64,000 bases of DNA from Emergomyces orientalis (Eukaryota; Ascomycota; Eurotiomycetes; Onygenales; Ajellomycetaceae): the NCBI GenBank assembly GCA_002110485.1, contig MOWL01000052.1, positions 62,001 to 126,000 on the forward strand. The letters are read 5' to 3'. This document shows positions 45,267 through 56,416 of the stretch, piece by piece. Below the pieces are notes generated by a model, which had not been told where the DNA came from, did not search any database, and saw only the letters and a program-made list of their open reading frames with translations. Every line of letters starts with the position of its first letter. The first letter of the stretch is position 1. The position numbers and the translations under genes were made by a program.

Positions 45267-45415
45267 TGTTGGACGTCTGTGTCGTTGTATTGGCAGCTAT
45301 CTACTCCATACTGGGGGCTATATATGCTGTGTGCGGGGCGCTAGTCCGTACTAGGAAGCCCACGGCTCCCACAGTTCAACCATCCCACACAAGATATATC
45401 AACACGTAATCAACA
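45267..45415 (+). repeat. Solo copia LTR with GTGAA target duplication
   Basis: 149 bp from TGTTGGACGTCTG to AATCAACA, flanked on both sides by GTGAA (45262-45266, 45416-45420). The first about 110 bp match the LTR of the copia element at 61253-61440 (GGGGCGCTAGTCCGTACT and following). Confidence 0.9.
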
Positions 45416-46151
45416 GTGAAGCGGGGCGGCCACTGAGGGCACGTCAACAAATCTCAATTCCTTAGGGTTTAATTACATGTATACGTACATGTGCGTCAAC
45501 TTCTCTTCTCTCTTCTCTCTTCTCATCCTTTTCTACTGTCGATCGCCCCCAACGCTGGATGGACCCTTTTAAAATAACATGCCTTTATTAAGTGAAATTA
45601 GATACTCGCGCGACGCTTGCATTGCTGCTGTGTGACTACTTATTGTTTCCTCACTAAGCTGTATGTCGACGAGGCAGAGGTACGGGCGATTTTAAACGAA
45701 AAAGATTGGATGGAGAGCTCTGCGGGTTTCTGGAGAGTGCGACTGAACATAATTCAAGCACTGTTCCTTGAGTATGACTGGATTGGTGGCGACGGCAAGG
45801 CTACAACCCGCCGCGGAATTACTTTTACCCTGCGCTTAAGTGGAGTGTTTAGAGTTTGGTATTTCTAGGCGTAATGTCAGGTAATGCCATTACACGCGGG
45901 TGAGAGCAATCGGCAATACTATATTCCGTGTTCGCCTCTTTTGCTTGGTTGGCTTGGCCCAACCTCTGCAACAGCTTCCGGGTCTATATTCATACCTCTG
46001 AAAGCTCTGGTGGAGAACAATAGAACAATCTCTCTTGTTTTAATTGGCCTTCCTGGAAATGTGGCAATGGGTATATGCTTGAGACTGGTTTAACCCAAGT
46101 CACACTTGACGGCAATATATACTATATATACCACTCAGCAAGGATATTGTC

Positions 46152-48150
46152 ATGGGAACTGGTAAGTTTGTTTTTTTATCATCAAGCTATTTATATATGC
46201 ATCTACATTGCATACATTCTGCACTCTAGCTACGGATCTCTCACACTCTCGTGTCCTAGTGCGGATTTGTGTGTGCGGCGACGAAGGAACGGGAAAGTCA
46301 AGTTTGATCACTTCTCTCGTCAAGGGTGTCTTTGTCACAAATAAGATCCAGCCTGTCCTCCCTCAAGTGGCCATCCCTCCCACAATTGGCACTCTGGAAA
46401 ATGTGACTACAACCACTGTGGTAGACACCTCCGCCCTTCCACAGGAACGAGCAACCCTGGCTAAGGAAATACGCAAATCCAATGTCATTTTACTGGTATA
46501 TTCGGACCACTACAGCTACGAGAGGGTTGCTCTGTTTTGGTTGCCATACTTCCGTTCTCTGGGTGTGAATGTCCCAGTCGTGCTATGTGCGAACAAGTCG
46601 GATCTTGCTCCTGACGGAAATGTGGCCCAAGTAGTAGAGGATGAAATGCTTCTGGTAATGGCAGAATTCAAGGAAATTGACTCCTGCATTCGAACCAGCG
46701 CCAGAGAACCTCGCAATGTCAATGAGGCATTCTTTCTTTGCCAAAAGGCTGTCACACATCCCATCGCGCCTCTCTTCGATTCCAAGGAGTCGACTCTTAA
46801 ACCTGCTGCCGTTAGTGCTCTTCATCGGATCTTTTATCTTTGTGACAAGGATCGTGACGGATACTTAAGTGACAAGGAAATTGCCGATTTCCAGGCAAAG
46901 TGTTTTGGTAAACCTTTGAGGGAGGAGGATCTCGCGCACATCAAGGAGACTATACGCAGGTTTTACCCGGATGCTGTCACTCCTGCTGGCATCAGCATGC
47001 GGGGCTTCTTGCAGCTCAATAAACTATATGCTGAAAAGGGTCGTCATGAGACGATATGGATCATATTGCGGACATTCAAGTACACAGACAACCTGTCTTT
47101 GCAAGAAGATTTCCTCCACCCTCGATTTGAAGTTCCCCCTTTTGCCTCTGCAGAGCTGTCACCCGCTGGCTACCGCTTTCTTGTCGATTTGTTCCTTCTG
47201 TTAGACAAGGACAGTGACGGAGGCCTCAATGACACGGAATTGGCATCTCTGTTTGCCCCCACCCCCGGGCTACCCACCTCCTGGGTAGAGGGAGCATTTC
47301 CCTGCTCCACAGTACGGAACGAGGCTGGCCATGTTACTTTACAGGGCTGGCTCGCACAATGGAGTATGACTACGTTTACTTCCCCGAAAACTACACTTGA
47401 GTATCTCGCCTACCTCGGGTTTGAGTCGTCTGACCGAGGGAACCCCACCACCACTGCAGCACTGAAGGTGACCAAACCGCGGAAAAAGCGACGACGCCCC
47501 GGTCGCGTTGGCCGTAATGTTGTCATGTGTCATGTCCTCGGAGCCCCAAGCTCGGGCAAGTCATCCCTCCTTGACGCATTTCTCTCGCGTGGCTTCAGCT
47601 TGACATACCATCCCACCATTCAACCACGCGCCGCTGTCAATACCGTCGAATTACCCGGCGGAAAACAATGTTATCTCATCCTCAATGAACTGGGTGAACT
47701 GGAACCGGCCCTTCTGGAAAACAAGACCAAACTCCTGGATCAGTGCGATGTGGTCGCTTATGCGTATGATTCTTCCGACCCGGATTCTTTCACCTACATC
47801 CCCGCGCTGCGAGATAAGTACCCTCACCTGGAGGAGTTACCAAGCGTGTTTGTCGCCCTCAAGGCGGACTTGGACCGGACGACCCAACGGGCAGAGTTTC
47901 AACCGGACGAATATACCAGCCGACTAAACATGCCGGGCCCCCCTTACACGTCAGTGTTACGTGGAATTCCATCCAGGAACTGTTTGTGCACATTGCAGAA
48001 GCGGCGATGGAACCCAGCACGGCATTTCCGCGGACTGAAGAAGATGTTGAAGGGAAATGGATGGCTTGGGGGATTGCGATCGGGGCAGTTGTATGTGCTG
48101 GAGCGGCGGCGGTTGTTATATGGCGCAGAGCTACAGGTGGCATGAATTGA
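46152..48150 (+). CDS. gemA: Mitochondrial Rho GTPase (Miro/Gem1), with a -1 frameshift before the tail anchor
   Basis: Exon 1 46152-46161 (MGT plus one base), 98-nt intron (GTAAGT...CCTAG), exon 2 from 46260: VRICVCGDEGTGKSSLITSLV. N-terminal GTPase (P-loop GDEGTGKSS; NKSD), EF-hands DKDRDGYLSDKE and DKDSDGGLNDTE with their partner helices, second GTPase GAPSSGKSS. In the frame as written the protein runs off-family after NMPGPP and ends at 48145. One base downstream in frame, LHVSVTWNSIQELFVH ... GKWMAWGIAIGAVVCAGAAAVVIW continues to TGA 48148, giving the outer-membrane tail anchor. One C is therefore missing in the C-run at 47938-47943. Miro acts in mitochondrial distribution and ER contact. 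Confidence 0.93.
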
Positions 48151-49224
48151 ACCAATAACACCCGCCCGGGGATACCCTTGGATTGGAATGTATACCTATA
48201 TATACAGCTATGTGTACTAGATGTACTAGATGTATGTGTGTGTACTCTAACCTAGGAAAATTTAAGATACCCAAAGTGTATGAATTAGTGTCTTTATCAT
48301 CACATGGGCTTTCTCAATAACAATTCCTCACCGTGCATGTCTCGTATATATACGCACTTATATATATATATTAAGTTAGTCGAGACAAAGAACGTCGAGA
48401 TACAATAATAGATAGTTTAATGTTTGCGAAACAATCAGCATGCTCCGTGGGATGGTTGAGTCTGCAATTATTCGAGGAGGCGAGCTACCTTACCGTTGGT
48501 GTTCGCCTAAGAAGACGGGCATCATGTCATCATTTCCTAATGCGGTTAACGTATTTCACCACAAATTTGGCCAGTTTTTTCCCACTGCACTAACCGTGCC
48601 AAGCGCACCCACTACCTCCCATTAGTGAGTGAGTGAGCCCCAGCGTAATAGAGTTATCACCATAACAGGAATTCTTTCAAATTATCCTTATTCTTCATCT
48701 TCAAATAGTCATTAATCATCACAATCTGTTAGAGGCTAGGTCACGTGGGAGAAGATGATTGGCTAAAGGCTACGAGTGGTGTGAAGTACGCAGGTATTAG
48801 ATATAAAAGGTAGCAGTCTCTATTTTCAAAACTAATCGCTGATTCCTTTTATCAAAGGATATCAGCGGCCCTTACATAGGTGTACGTATATAGATAGTTT
48901 TGGATATATTACGCCACAACCTTATTCCGCTGGTTCGGATCCGTATGAAGGCCTTTGACATGTTAAAAAGGAATTCAAAATTCAAAATCAAGTCTGTGGC
49001 ACGAGAATTCAAAGTTCCATATACCACTTTGTACAGATGAGTTAAAGAAAGAAATTCAAGAATCACAAGAATTTCAATCAATTGAACATTGAATGACAGC
49101 CAGGAGAAGGCAATTAAGAAGTGAATTCGTCAATTAAATATAAATTTTCAGTGCAGATGATGTAGTGCTGTATTCTCTGATTATAATGAGATTGAAAATT
49201 CATTTAGAAAATTGATATACACAT
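48151..49224. other. Spacer with a pogo-TIR-like fragment
   Basis: 48549-48575 (GTTAACGTATTTCACCACAAA) resembles the pogo TIR at 49701. The rest is AT-rich with no supported gene. Confidence 0.4.
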
Positions 49225-49357
49225 ATCAATCTATCTGATGATTTTGCTATAACCATCTCTGAAACTGGCTTCACTAATGATGAGATTGCATTTGAATGGA
49301 TTAAATGTTTCAATGAGATGAGCAAGAAGTGCCAGATGAGCAGTGATTGACCATTAT
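49225..49357 (+). pseudogene. Pogo-type transposase fragment
   Basis: Reads FAITISETGFTNDEIAFEWIKCFNEMSKKCQMS, aligning with WLIAATNTDFINDEIEFQWINHFNLYSKKCQT of the copy at 42500-42610. Cut on the right by a gypsy-LTR fragment. Confidence 0.65.
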
Positions 49358-49577
49358 TGTAATGGAATAGAGGGTGTGCGCTTTTGGCGGCACAAGAACA
49401 GGAGCAGCGGAGTCATATAATAGAGATTGATAAGTTCGGCGTGTATATTATTCTATTCAACAATCTAATCAAATAACAAAGCAACGTAGGGGAATCAACA
49501 TAGAAAAGAGAATATGAATCAATCAAAACATAATATCACACAATCAAAAGAGAAGCAATCTCACTGCTCTGCAATAG
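49358..49577 (-). repeat. Degenerate gypsy LTR fragment, minus orientation
   Basis: Matches the reverse complement of the 348-bp LTR from its 3' end (TGGAATAGAGGGTGTGCGCT; CTTTTGGCGGCAC) to CAATCTCACTGCTCTGC, with many transitions. The rest of the LTR is lost. Confidence 0.75.
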
Positions 49578-49958
49578 GAAATTGTATATCACTGCACTCG
49601 TTCCGCTACACACGTTATAAAAGGAATACATAGTTGCCTCAGGAGTAGTTTTCATCACGGTTGTTATACGATTAGAAATAGTTATTCACTAATACAATTA
49701 ACGTATTTCACCACGACCTTGCGCACCAAGTCATGTGATATAAAACTCTATTTAATACTTGCTTGGCTTCACCATATAGGCTACTGGTCCCAGACACCAA
49801 CGTAGAGGTGCAAGTTATGTCTAGGTGTCGTACACAGGCTCCGTACGACTGGAGTAAATAGAAATTATACATACCTGCCTGCCACCCTGCCAGAAAGAAA
49901 GAAGAAAAGAAAAGAAAAGGAGAGATCGTATGTATCAGAGAGAAAAGCTATTCCAGAA

Positions 49959-50510
49959 CTATAGGAGCAGCAGGTGTTGAACCAGCTGTGAGCAGCTGCT
50001 GCCCAGGGGGCCCCCCATCTGCTGTTGAGGGCCACCCTCATCATCATCATCATCGTCCAAGTCTATCACTTCTATACCCCCATCTCGTACGGAGCAGCGA
50101 GCGGCATGATCCCGCCACTTGCAGTTGCCACAGGCTCCACCAAAGTGGCCAGGCACACGGCGGCATTCTGGGAATGGACGAAAACCTGGGCCACCCAGGC
50201 AGGCAGTGCATGCGTGTGGCTCCGGCCGGCCACGAGATTGTATGAGGAGAGCATTGATGTATGACTGACGATGGCTTCGAACCTGCACCTCAGTTATGGC
50301 GCCTCGTACGAACACCACATCTTGTCCAGGGAGTGCCAGAACTGCCCTGGACTGCGGACTGTGGGCAAAGGGGTTCAGCTGTTGACCAGCGATGAAGAGG
50401 GTGCGATAGGGGTCCTGGGGACGATCGAGGCCGAGAAACGCGAGAGCCCTATATCGTACGAAGAAGAGATGATTAGCCTTGTGATTCCTAGCTGATGAAG
50501 CAACCTACCT
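49959..50510 (-). CDS. DUF3716-type zinc-cysteine protein inside the pogo TIRs
   Basis: Minus-strand open frame: SSARNHKANHLFFVRYRALAF, then LGLDRPQDPYRTLFIAG, FVRGAITEVQVRSHRQSYIN, ALLIQSRGRPEPHACTACLG, RPFPECRRVPGHFGGACGNC, KWRDHAARCSVRD and an acidic tail IDLDDDDDDE. The Cys pairs (CTAC, C, CGNC, C) and the QSYINALLIQSRGR block match the fungal DUF3716 family as I recall it; function unknown. A C/T-rich tract (50550-50600) and an ATG at 50528 lie upstream but in a different frame, so the start is unclear. GC-rich and unmutated next to an AT-drifted transposase. Confidence 0.65.
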
Positions 50511-50656
50511 GAGCTTCGTACATACATGGTTGATGTGATGACTTGTTGAAAGAGAAAGAAGAAGAAAGAGAGAGAAGAGAAGAGAGAGAGATGTTGTGAT
50601 TTTAAAGTAGTGAAATTTCTAAATAGGAAGTTGTGAGGGAATGATTCTATTCACTG

Positions 50657-52305
50657 CAACTACAATATGGCTTCGTACGGAATCAACCACAGTGAGAGCA
50701 AGTATGAGCAGTATGCTCAGCACTTCAGCATATACTACAAAGTTGAAGAGCTTGTCATCTAGCTATAACCTTCTCAGTGCCAGTTTCAGTTGTCTGAGCT
50801 TCCACAGTTCGTACGGAATCTCTATCATCATTATTCTCACTGTTATCATCTCTTTGTACATGACCAGCTGCACCTCTCACAGCACTATATGTGCTGTTTC
50901 TTTTTCTTTTTTGCCTTTCATACATAGCTTTAAGCTCCATGTTTTCTTGTGTAGGTAAAACATTATTAACTAATGCTTTCTCATAGTTAAGAAAGAGCTT
51001 GTTCAGAAATCGATTGGTTGGGCTTGAAAGAGATTCCGTACGATTCTGTACTTGATTTTGAAATTGAACAGATTGCTGTTGTACTTTTGCAATGTTCTTG
51101 GGAGTTGTTGGAGTCCAGGATTCTTCTGTGCCATGTGAAGTGCTTGGAGGAGAAGAAGTCTGTATTTGAAGTTTTGACAGAACTGTTTAAGAATCATATG
51201 AATATAATTCAGTAGCTTTAAATTCACTTTGTATAGTTTGCTCAGTAAAGACATCAAAATGAGCTTCACTATACAAAGTCAGAAAGTCTAGTTTGTTCAC
51301 ATGATTGATTTCACATTGAATTTGATTCTCAACCTTTGCTCCGTACAATTGCTTGAGAGGGCCGAAACAACTCACATCTAGTGACTGTAAGAGATGTGAG
51401 AAGTAAGAAGACATGTAAAAAAGAATAATCTGACTCTCTATATAAAAGAGATTCAATTCAGGAGTAGCATGACTTTCATGTTCATTCATAATAAGTAATT
51501 GATATTGACCTTTCATACAATGCCGAGTTTGTCTGTTGAAAACCTCCTTAATTCAGTATAATTCAAGCTCATTGTCAGTTCATCCATTTGGACTATTTTT
51601 CACAATTCAGGTAGGTGGTAGATCAATCTTATTCTTGTACAAAATGCCTGTCTTTCCTTTAAGTATAGACAAGGGATCCAAGGCCCACTTCAAAGTATTG
51701 ATATAATTGATCATAGTTCCCCATTCTTGATTTCCAGGCTGTAATAACTTCAGATGATTCTTTCTTTCAGAGCTGGTTACAATCATACAGATTGCAATTA
51801 TTTCTAATGCAAATTCAGTTTCATTCATGTTGTATGTATCATCTGACAAAATTTCATATTCTTCAGTGATTTTCTGTATGACTTGAAACCATTTCTGTAT
51901 AATTCTTGAGTCTTCACAAAGAGCATGTTTGTAGTTGAATTTCTGTACAAATTTGAACTTGATTTTCTCATGTCATTGAAGAAAACAGATCACTCAATTG
52001 AGTTCAATAGATTTTGAAATTCCATCTCCACGCTTCTCAAGAAGAAGGTCTGCCATTTGTCATACAGAAGAGATTCAAGAAGAAAGACCATGTTTGTCTT
52101 GAGATAGAATTCATTGAATAAAAGCATCTTCTTCAGATGAGAGTAGTTGTTGTTTTTTCAAATCTGCAGCTTTTTTGTTTGTATGACCAGTAATATAATT
52201 GTGTAAACTTGATTCAGAAATATTGTATAGTCTGGCAGCTTCTCGCTGGCTTAGTTTCTGATTCTGAATAGCCAGAGTGGCTAAAGCAAGTTGATTTGCA
52301 TTCAT
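50657..52305 (-). pseudogene. Pogo/Tigger transposase, copy 2, interrupted mainly by TGAs
   Basis: Starts MNANQLALATLAIQNQKLSQ REAARLYNIS (psq-type HTH). Then DTYNMNET, SSERKNHLKLLQPGNQEW, PLSILKGKT, YQLLIMNEHESHATPE (DDE core) and HLLQSLDVSCFGPLKQ. The tail NRFLNKLF ... ERQKRKRN ends in a CSIC..EHTAHTC zinc knuckle. Most internal stops are TGA: by recollection of the family, about five replace Trp (FIQ-stop-ILSQDK, ELN-stop-VI, PPT-stop, SPNG-stop-T, ELY-stop-IKEVF) and about three replace Arg. One TAA (near 51190) is the exception. Family DG and HG glycines read as E or N here. Confidence 0.75.
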
Positions 52306-52733
52306 TTTCTCTGAATATATATAAGAATATCTCAGTGTACAATATCGTGGGCAACGCCCACGCTCCCTAGTACGTTCGCTATATTATATATTCGCCTATA
52401 TAATCTTATCGCTATAGCTTCGTACGTACCTACCTAGCTATAGCATTACCCTTACCTTCCGCAGAGCATACGTGCCTACCTACTATATCATTTATCATTC
52501 CTTCCGCATGCGGAAGATGCCTGTATTTAGTTATTTATATTCTTCCACTGATTAGCAGTGAAAGATGAAGAATCAGACATTCTTTTACTACTATTTTGAC
52601 ATATACGTTCTATCGCACGTAGCATACAAGGTTGAAATTGCATCTTTTTGATTGGCATTCTTCAAACTACACTATATCACATGACTTGGTGCACAAGGTC
52701 GTGGTGTGCGCAAGTTCGTGGTGAAATACGTTA

Positions 52734-53096
52734 AGTTTAACTAGTTAGTAATAGACAGTAGTCAGCAGACTATTAAAAATAAACTAAACTAATTTTGGTT
52801 AGTTGTATAATATTTATAATAATAATTTAATTTTAATTATTAAGTAATGTTTGTGTCGGTTAGCGGGGTGCCAAGAGGAGGCCAAGCCCGCGATTGGTCC
52901 GCACCATGCACTATGCCTGTTACGGCATGGCCGTTGCCGCTTCAGGGATGGCGCCTGACTTGCCGCTTTTGCGGCATCTCCCGCCGCCCCAACACCGCAA
53001 TCGACGTCTAGTTAACAACCGCAGCACTGCGCTTCATGTTCAACATTCTCACCTTCTTCCAGGTCAAGACTCTCTATATTGGTTTCTGGCCTAACA
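52734..53096. other. Spacer and promoter of the phosphotransferase-like gene
   Basis: AT-rich to 52850, then GC-rich. No domain-bearing ORF. Confidence 0.4.
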
Positions 53097-54299
53097 ATGT
53101 CGAAAAGAAAGAGACCCGAGGAGCCGGATGACGCAAGCTCAAAAGTGTCAAAAGCTGCACGATTCAACATCCACACATTAAAGCGGCTGCAAAAGGCGGT
53201 GGCAGTGGACCCGGAAATTGACCTGACATCCTACTTCCCGAAGGATTACTCTAGGCGTCTTACTGAAATGCGGACTCTGTTGCTCCCTCCAATGAGCTAA
53301 GATTCCCTCCATCATTAGAGCCTGGCTTTTCTGACTTCTCTACCAGCAACACCGATTTCTGCAGCAAGAACATCAGGTTCAGTCACCGAAGACGATATCC
53401 GCGTGTTTCTAAGGCCTTCTGAACCCACTGCCATTATATTTCCCTTGGCTGAACCAGTCCGAAGTCTGCTGGCGGATGCGGACATGTCCGAGGCGCTAGT
53501 AGGGCTTATGCGGCGCTGTGAAATTCTCTGGAAAAGCCCATTTCCTCGAAAGAAGATGGTTTTCAAATGCGATGGAAATATTGTCATCAAAGCAATAAAG
53601 AACGCGCTGGACTACACTGAATATACAACACTACAGTACCTGGAGGTGCACAAGCCCACTGTACCTGCTCCAAGGCCATCTGGATTACTGCGAATGAACG
53701 ATGTCTCTTTAATTTTTATGACTTACACCTCCACGACAACACTGGCAGACATCTGGGCAGGGCTGGATATATCACAGAAAAGGTCCATCCAAGATCAGCT
53801 CAACCAAATCCTAGCCGATCTAAGGTCTCTTTCACACCCTAATGGGACGCCTCTTGGAGGGGTTGGTGGTGAAGGCTGTAAAGACGTTAGGAGGCATCTC
53901 CGCTGCAGTACTGAACCTATTCTGACCGTCAAAGATTTCAAGGATTTTCTGTTCCCGTCTTTGCGCGCTCCTATTTTCACAGAGTTTATTGATCGGCTCC
54001 GTCAATCCTGCGTCCCGCCCCAGCAATTAGAAGTTCGATGTGTCCTTACACATGGTGATCTACGACCAGACAATATCACCGTGGAACGAAGTGATGACCG
54101 GCAATTCCGAATTACTGGTCTTCTAGATTGGGAATATAGTGGGTTCTATCCTGAGTATCACGAGTTGATCAAGAGCACGAACGGTCTCAGTTCATCTGCG
54201 GATGATGACTGGTACTTGTTCCTACCTGAGTGTATTTCACTAGAACGCTATGGCATGTGGTGGTTACTAGACTATGCTCAGGGGGCCTTCATGGAGTGA
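53097..54299 (+). CDS. Phosphotransferase-family protein (APH/choline-kinase-like fold)
   Basis: Main open part from about 53350: SGSVTEDDIRVFLRPSEP, KKMVFKCDGNIVIKAIKN (ATP-site Lys region), LQYLEVHKPTVPAPRPSG, the catalytic loop LTHGDLRPDNITV and the metal-binding LLDWEYSGFYPEYHE, ending FME with TGA at 54297. An upstream ORF from ATG 53097 (MSKRKRPEEPDD ... SYFPKDYSRRLTEMRTLLLPP) is in a different frame, and a join (probably an intron ending at 53344) is needed. It could also be a separate short gene. Fungal relatives are abundant and mostly uncharacterised; small-molecule kinase activity is inferred from the loop. Confidence 0.8.
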
Positions 54300-54366
54300 T
54301 TATCATTTGGCTTTGGGGGGGAATGGAAGAATCTCAAATTGACACTAGATAGCAATGAAAACTAGA

Positions 54367-54754
54367 TTAGAGGATTGCGCCTCGCTTTTCCTTCAATTCC
54401 TCTCTGGCTGCACGGTACTCCTCATCATCCTCTTCCAAAATGAACTCATCTTCCAGCTTATCCAAAGTATCAAGCACATACTCCTGACAATCCCATTCCA
54501 CGGTGTCGTTATCCACAGGGGTCGCACTGACGACATCGTATACTCTTTGAATGTCTTCGTTGCTAATTATTGCAATGAAGACTTTGCCAACGAAGTTCTT
54601 GGAACGTTCCGGTCTCGAATGCACGACGTTGGGCCGGACGACTAGTAACCTCAAAGATTACATCACGGTCATCGGCATCAAGATACAATGCCCAATGTTG
54701 AAAGTTGCCGTAACGGGGTCGATAGAAAACAACATGAAGCTTAGGACTGTTCAT
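54367..54754 (-). pseudogene. Unknown fungal protein, frameshifted (possibly DUF6540-like)
   Basis: ATG 54754: MNSPKLHVVFYRPRYGNFQHWALYLD and VIFEV in one frame. Then NVVHSRPERSKNFVGKVFIA, IISNEDIQRVYDVVSATPVD and EWDCQEYVLDTLDKLEDEF in the next frame to TAG at 54367. The two halves read as one protein if a single-base shift near 54640 (GGCCC) is allowed; no GT-AG intron fits. The KLHVVFYR...HWALYL opening resembles what I recall of DUF6540. It could be a pseudogene or an assembly error. Confidence 0.55.
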
Positions 54755-54859
54755 TTTGCCCTTCTGGCTGCAAGCTATCAGCATATGCTCGCGTTCTTTT
54801 CAGGACTTCTTTCATACCTATTCAAATTTTTTGGTAGCGATGCTATCCGTGAGCATTAA

Positions 54860-56161
54860 GATGCGAGAAGGTCTTGGATGAGGGGTGGACAAGACAGAAA
54901 GACAGATGCTAAATACTCAAGGGATGTGAGCTCAGCAAATATGGCGAGCGAAGGAATGCCTTTTTAAATAAAATTATCCCAACTGGTCACTCACCCAACC
55001 AACCGCCCACCCATCCTTTGTGGAAGGGCATCCTTCCAAGTGGGTGACAAGCCCCTAACGTCCTGCAGGGCGCTAATGTGGTGAGCATCCACAGCGCACC
55101 TAGCCCCCAGTTTGTTCCTGTAGTATTCGCTCTTCTTTGGAGATGCATGGTTTTTGAGGCGGATGGACGATAGAGATGCACAACCAAAATCGAGGCCAAC
55201 TGGAAAGCCAAGTCTGTGGTGCGCCATGGGGCCTGGACCTCCTGCGGACTTATCCATGAAAGCGGGGAATGGGAAACGGCTGAAAAACGCACATTGCGCC
55301 CTCTGGTATTCCGGGGGCATGCCTGTCCAAGCGTCATTGCATCAATCAAGCCCGGCTTGTGAATAGCACGCCAAGATGTGAAGGCGGGGTTTCGAGCAGG
55401 CCAGCGACCACAATCCTAATAATGCTTGAAGTGGCTCGTGTATCTACAATGTCAAGTCTGCTCCGGATTGACTGGCAGACACCACGCTAAATGACGCTTG
55501 CACGCTAGGATGTATTGGGTGTAACCCAAAGCGCACAGGCTCATCACATCCTCATCCCTCGTCACCTGCATTGGTCTTTCAATACATCACCTCGTTTTTA
55601 CATCTCCCATCTTTCGCGACTGGAGCCGGGCCAGCTCTGGACGTTGTGCCTGGTCGGCGACCGGTTATTCCGTAACCCTCTCCCCCTTCTCCTAGGGAGA
55701 ATTCTGCCCTTCTGATCAATTTCCCGCGCATGGAGTCGAGGGGGTGCTTGCTCGTGCAGAACCAGTTAGCAGGAATGTGCTAGCGTGGTTGGCAGTGAAT
55801 AGGAGATATGCAGCAGAATCGCTGGAGGGCAGTGAACATTGAAGGCAGTGATAGAGTGTTGTGAGTAACTAGAGAGGCAGGCAATTAGATGGAATAAAAC
55901 TTCTTTGGCTTCTTTTCTCCAAAATATCCCCAGAGGGTCCTGAAGTCTCATACCAAGTCAGAAGCCCAACCTTTGCTGAACTTAACCGCCATCGACCTTT
56001 TGTGGACCTGTGGTGGGGTCTCTATGCTTGAATTGCAGGGGCTTGGGAAATTGATCTATCTCTTTTTGCTGGTTGGAAATTTTAGTGTCTTTCTCATATT
56101 TAGCTTGCAGAGGCCACAAATTGACGCTCAAGTTGTAATTTTGTCACGGCAATGTTCAGAT
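54860..56161. other. No supported gene
   Basis: Overlapping ORFs on both strands at 54990-55370 have no recognisable domain and shadow each other. The rest is unassigned. Confidence 0.35.
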
Positions 56162-56416
56162 CTAAAATAAGTCGTCTCGAAACAGCGAATTTTGCGGCAC
56201 CATCTGATCTGTGTTAAACAATGCTTTGACAAGAAGACTACTTTCGTCTGTAATCCCAACACGCGCTTTCTTCGTAAAGCTGCCTTTCGTTTCAAGAGTA
56301 GTTTGGTAGCGGAGATTTCCATATGGAGCACTCTTTTCCTCTCTCTGTTTTTCATCGCTAGGCCCTTTACGGCGAAGAGAAGACGTCGACTTCTTTCTTG
56401 AAAGCAGGGAACTCAT
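56162..56416 (-). pseudogene. Second fragment of the DUF7924-like family
   Basis: Starts MSSLLSRKKSTSSLRRKG, then PYGNLRYQTTLETKGSFT and GITDESSLLVKALFNTDQMV, ending VPQNSLFRDDLF at TAG. It aligns with 33415-33708 (TKGSFM ... LLDKKQMIFKNTIF). The rest of the family's conserved region is missing. Confidence 0.5.

Larger units (their letters stand above)
49701..52731 (-). mobile_element. Pogo/Tigger element with TIRs, a decayed transposase and a DUF3716-like gene
   Basis: 3031 bp flanked by TA on both sides (49699-49700, 52732-52733), with TIRs starting ACGTATTTCACCACGA. The right TIR holds an extra internal repeat of the CACCACGACCTTG-type motif. The transposase is on the minus strand (52305-50657), and a separate minus-strand DUF3716-type ORF lies at 49959-50510. 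Confidence 0.8.

Noticed and set aside
54987..55370. Two overlapping ORFs of about 110-120 codons on the minus strand
   Set aside because: They lie in different frames of the same DNA, no domain, no splice support; probably chance in GC-rich sequence.
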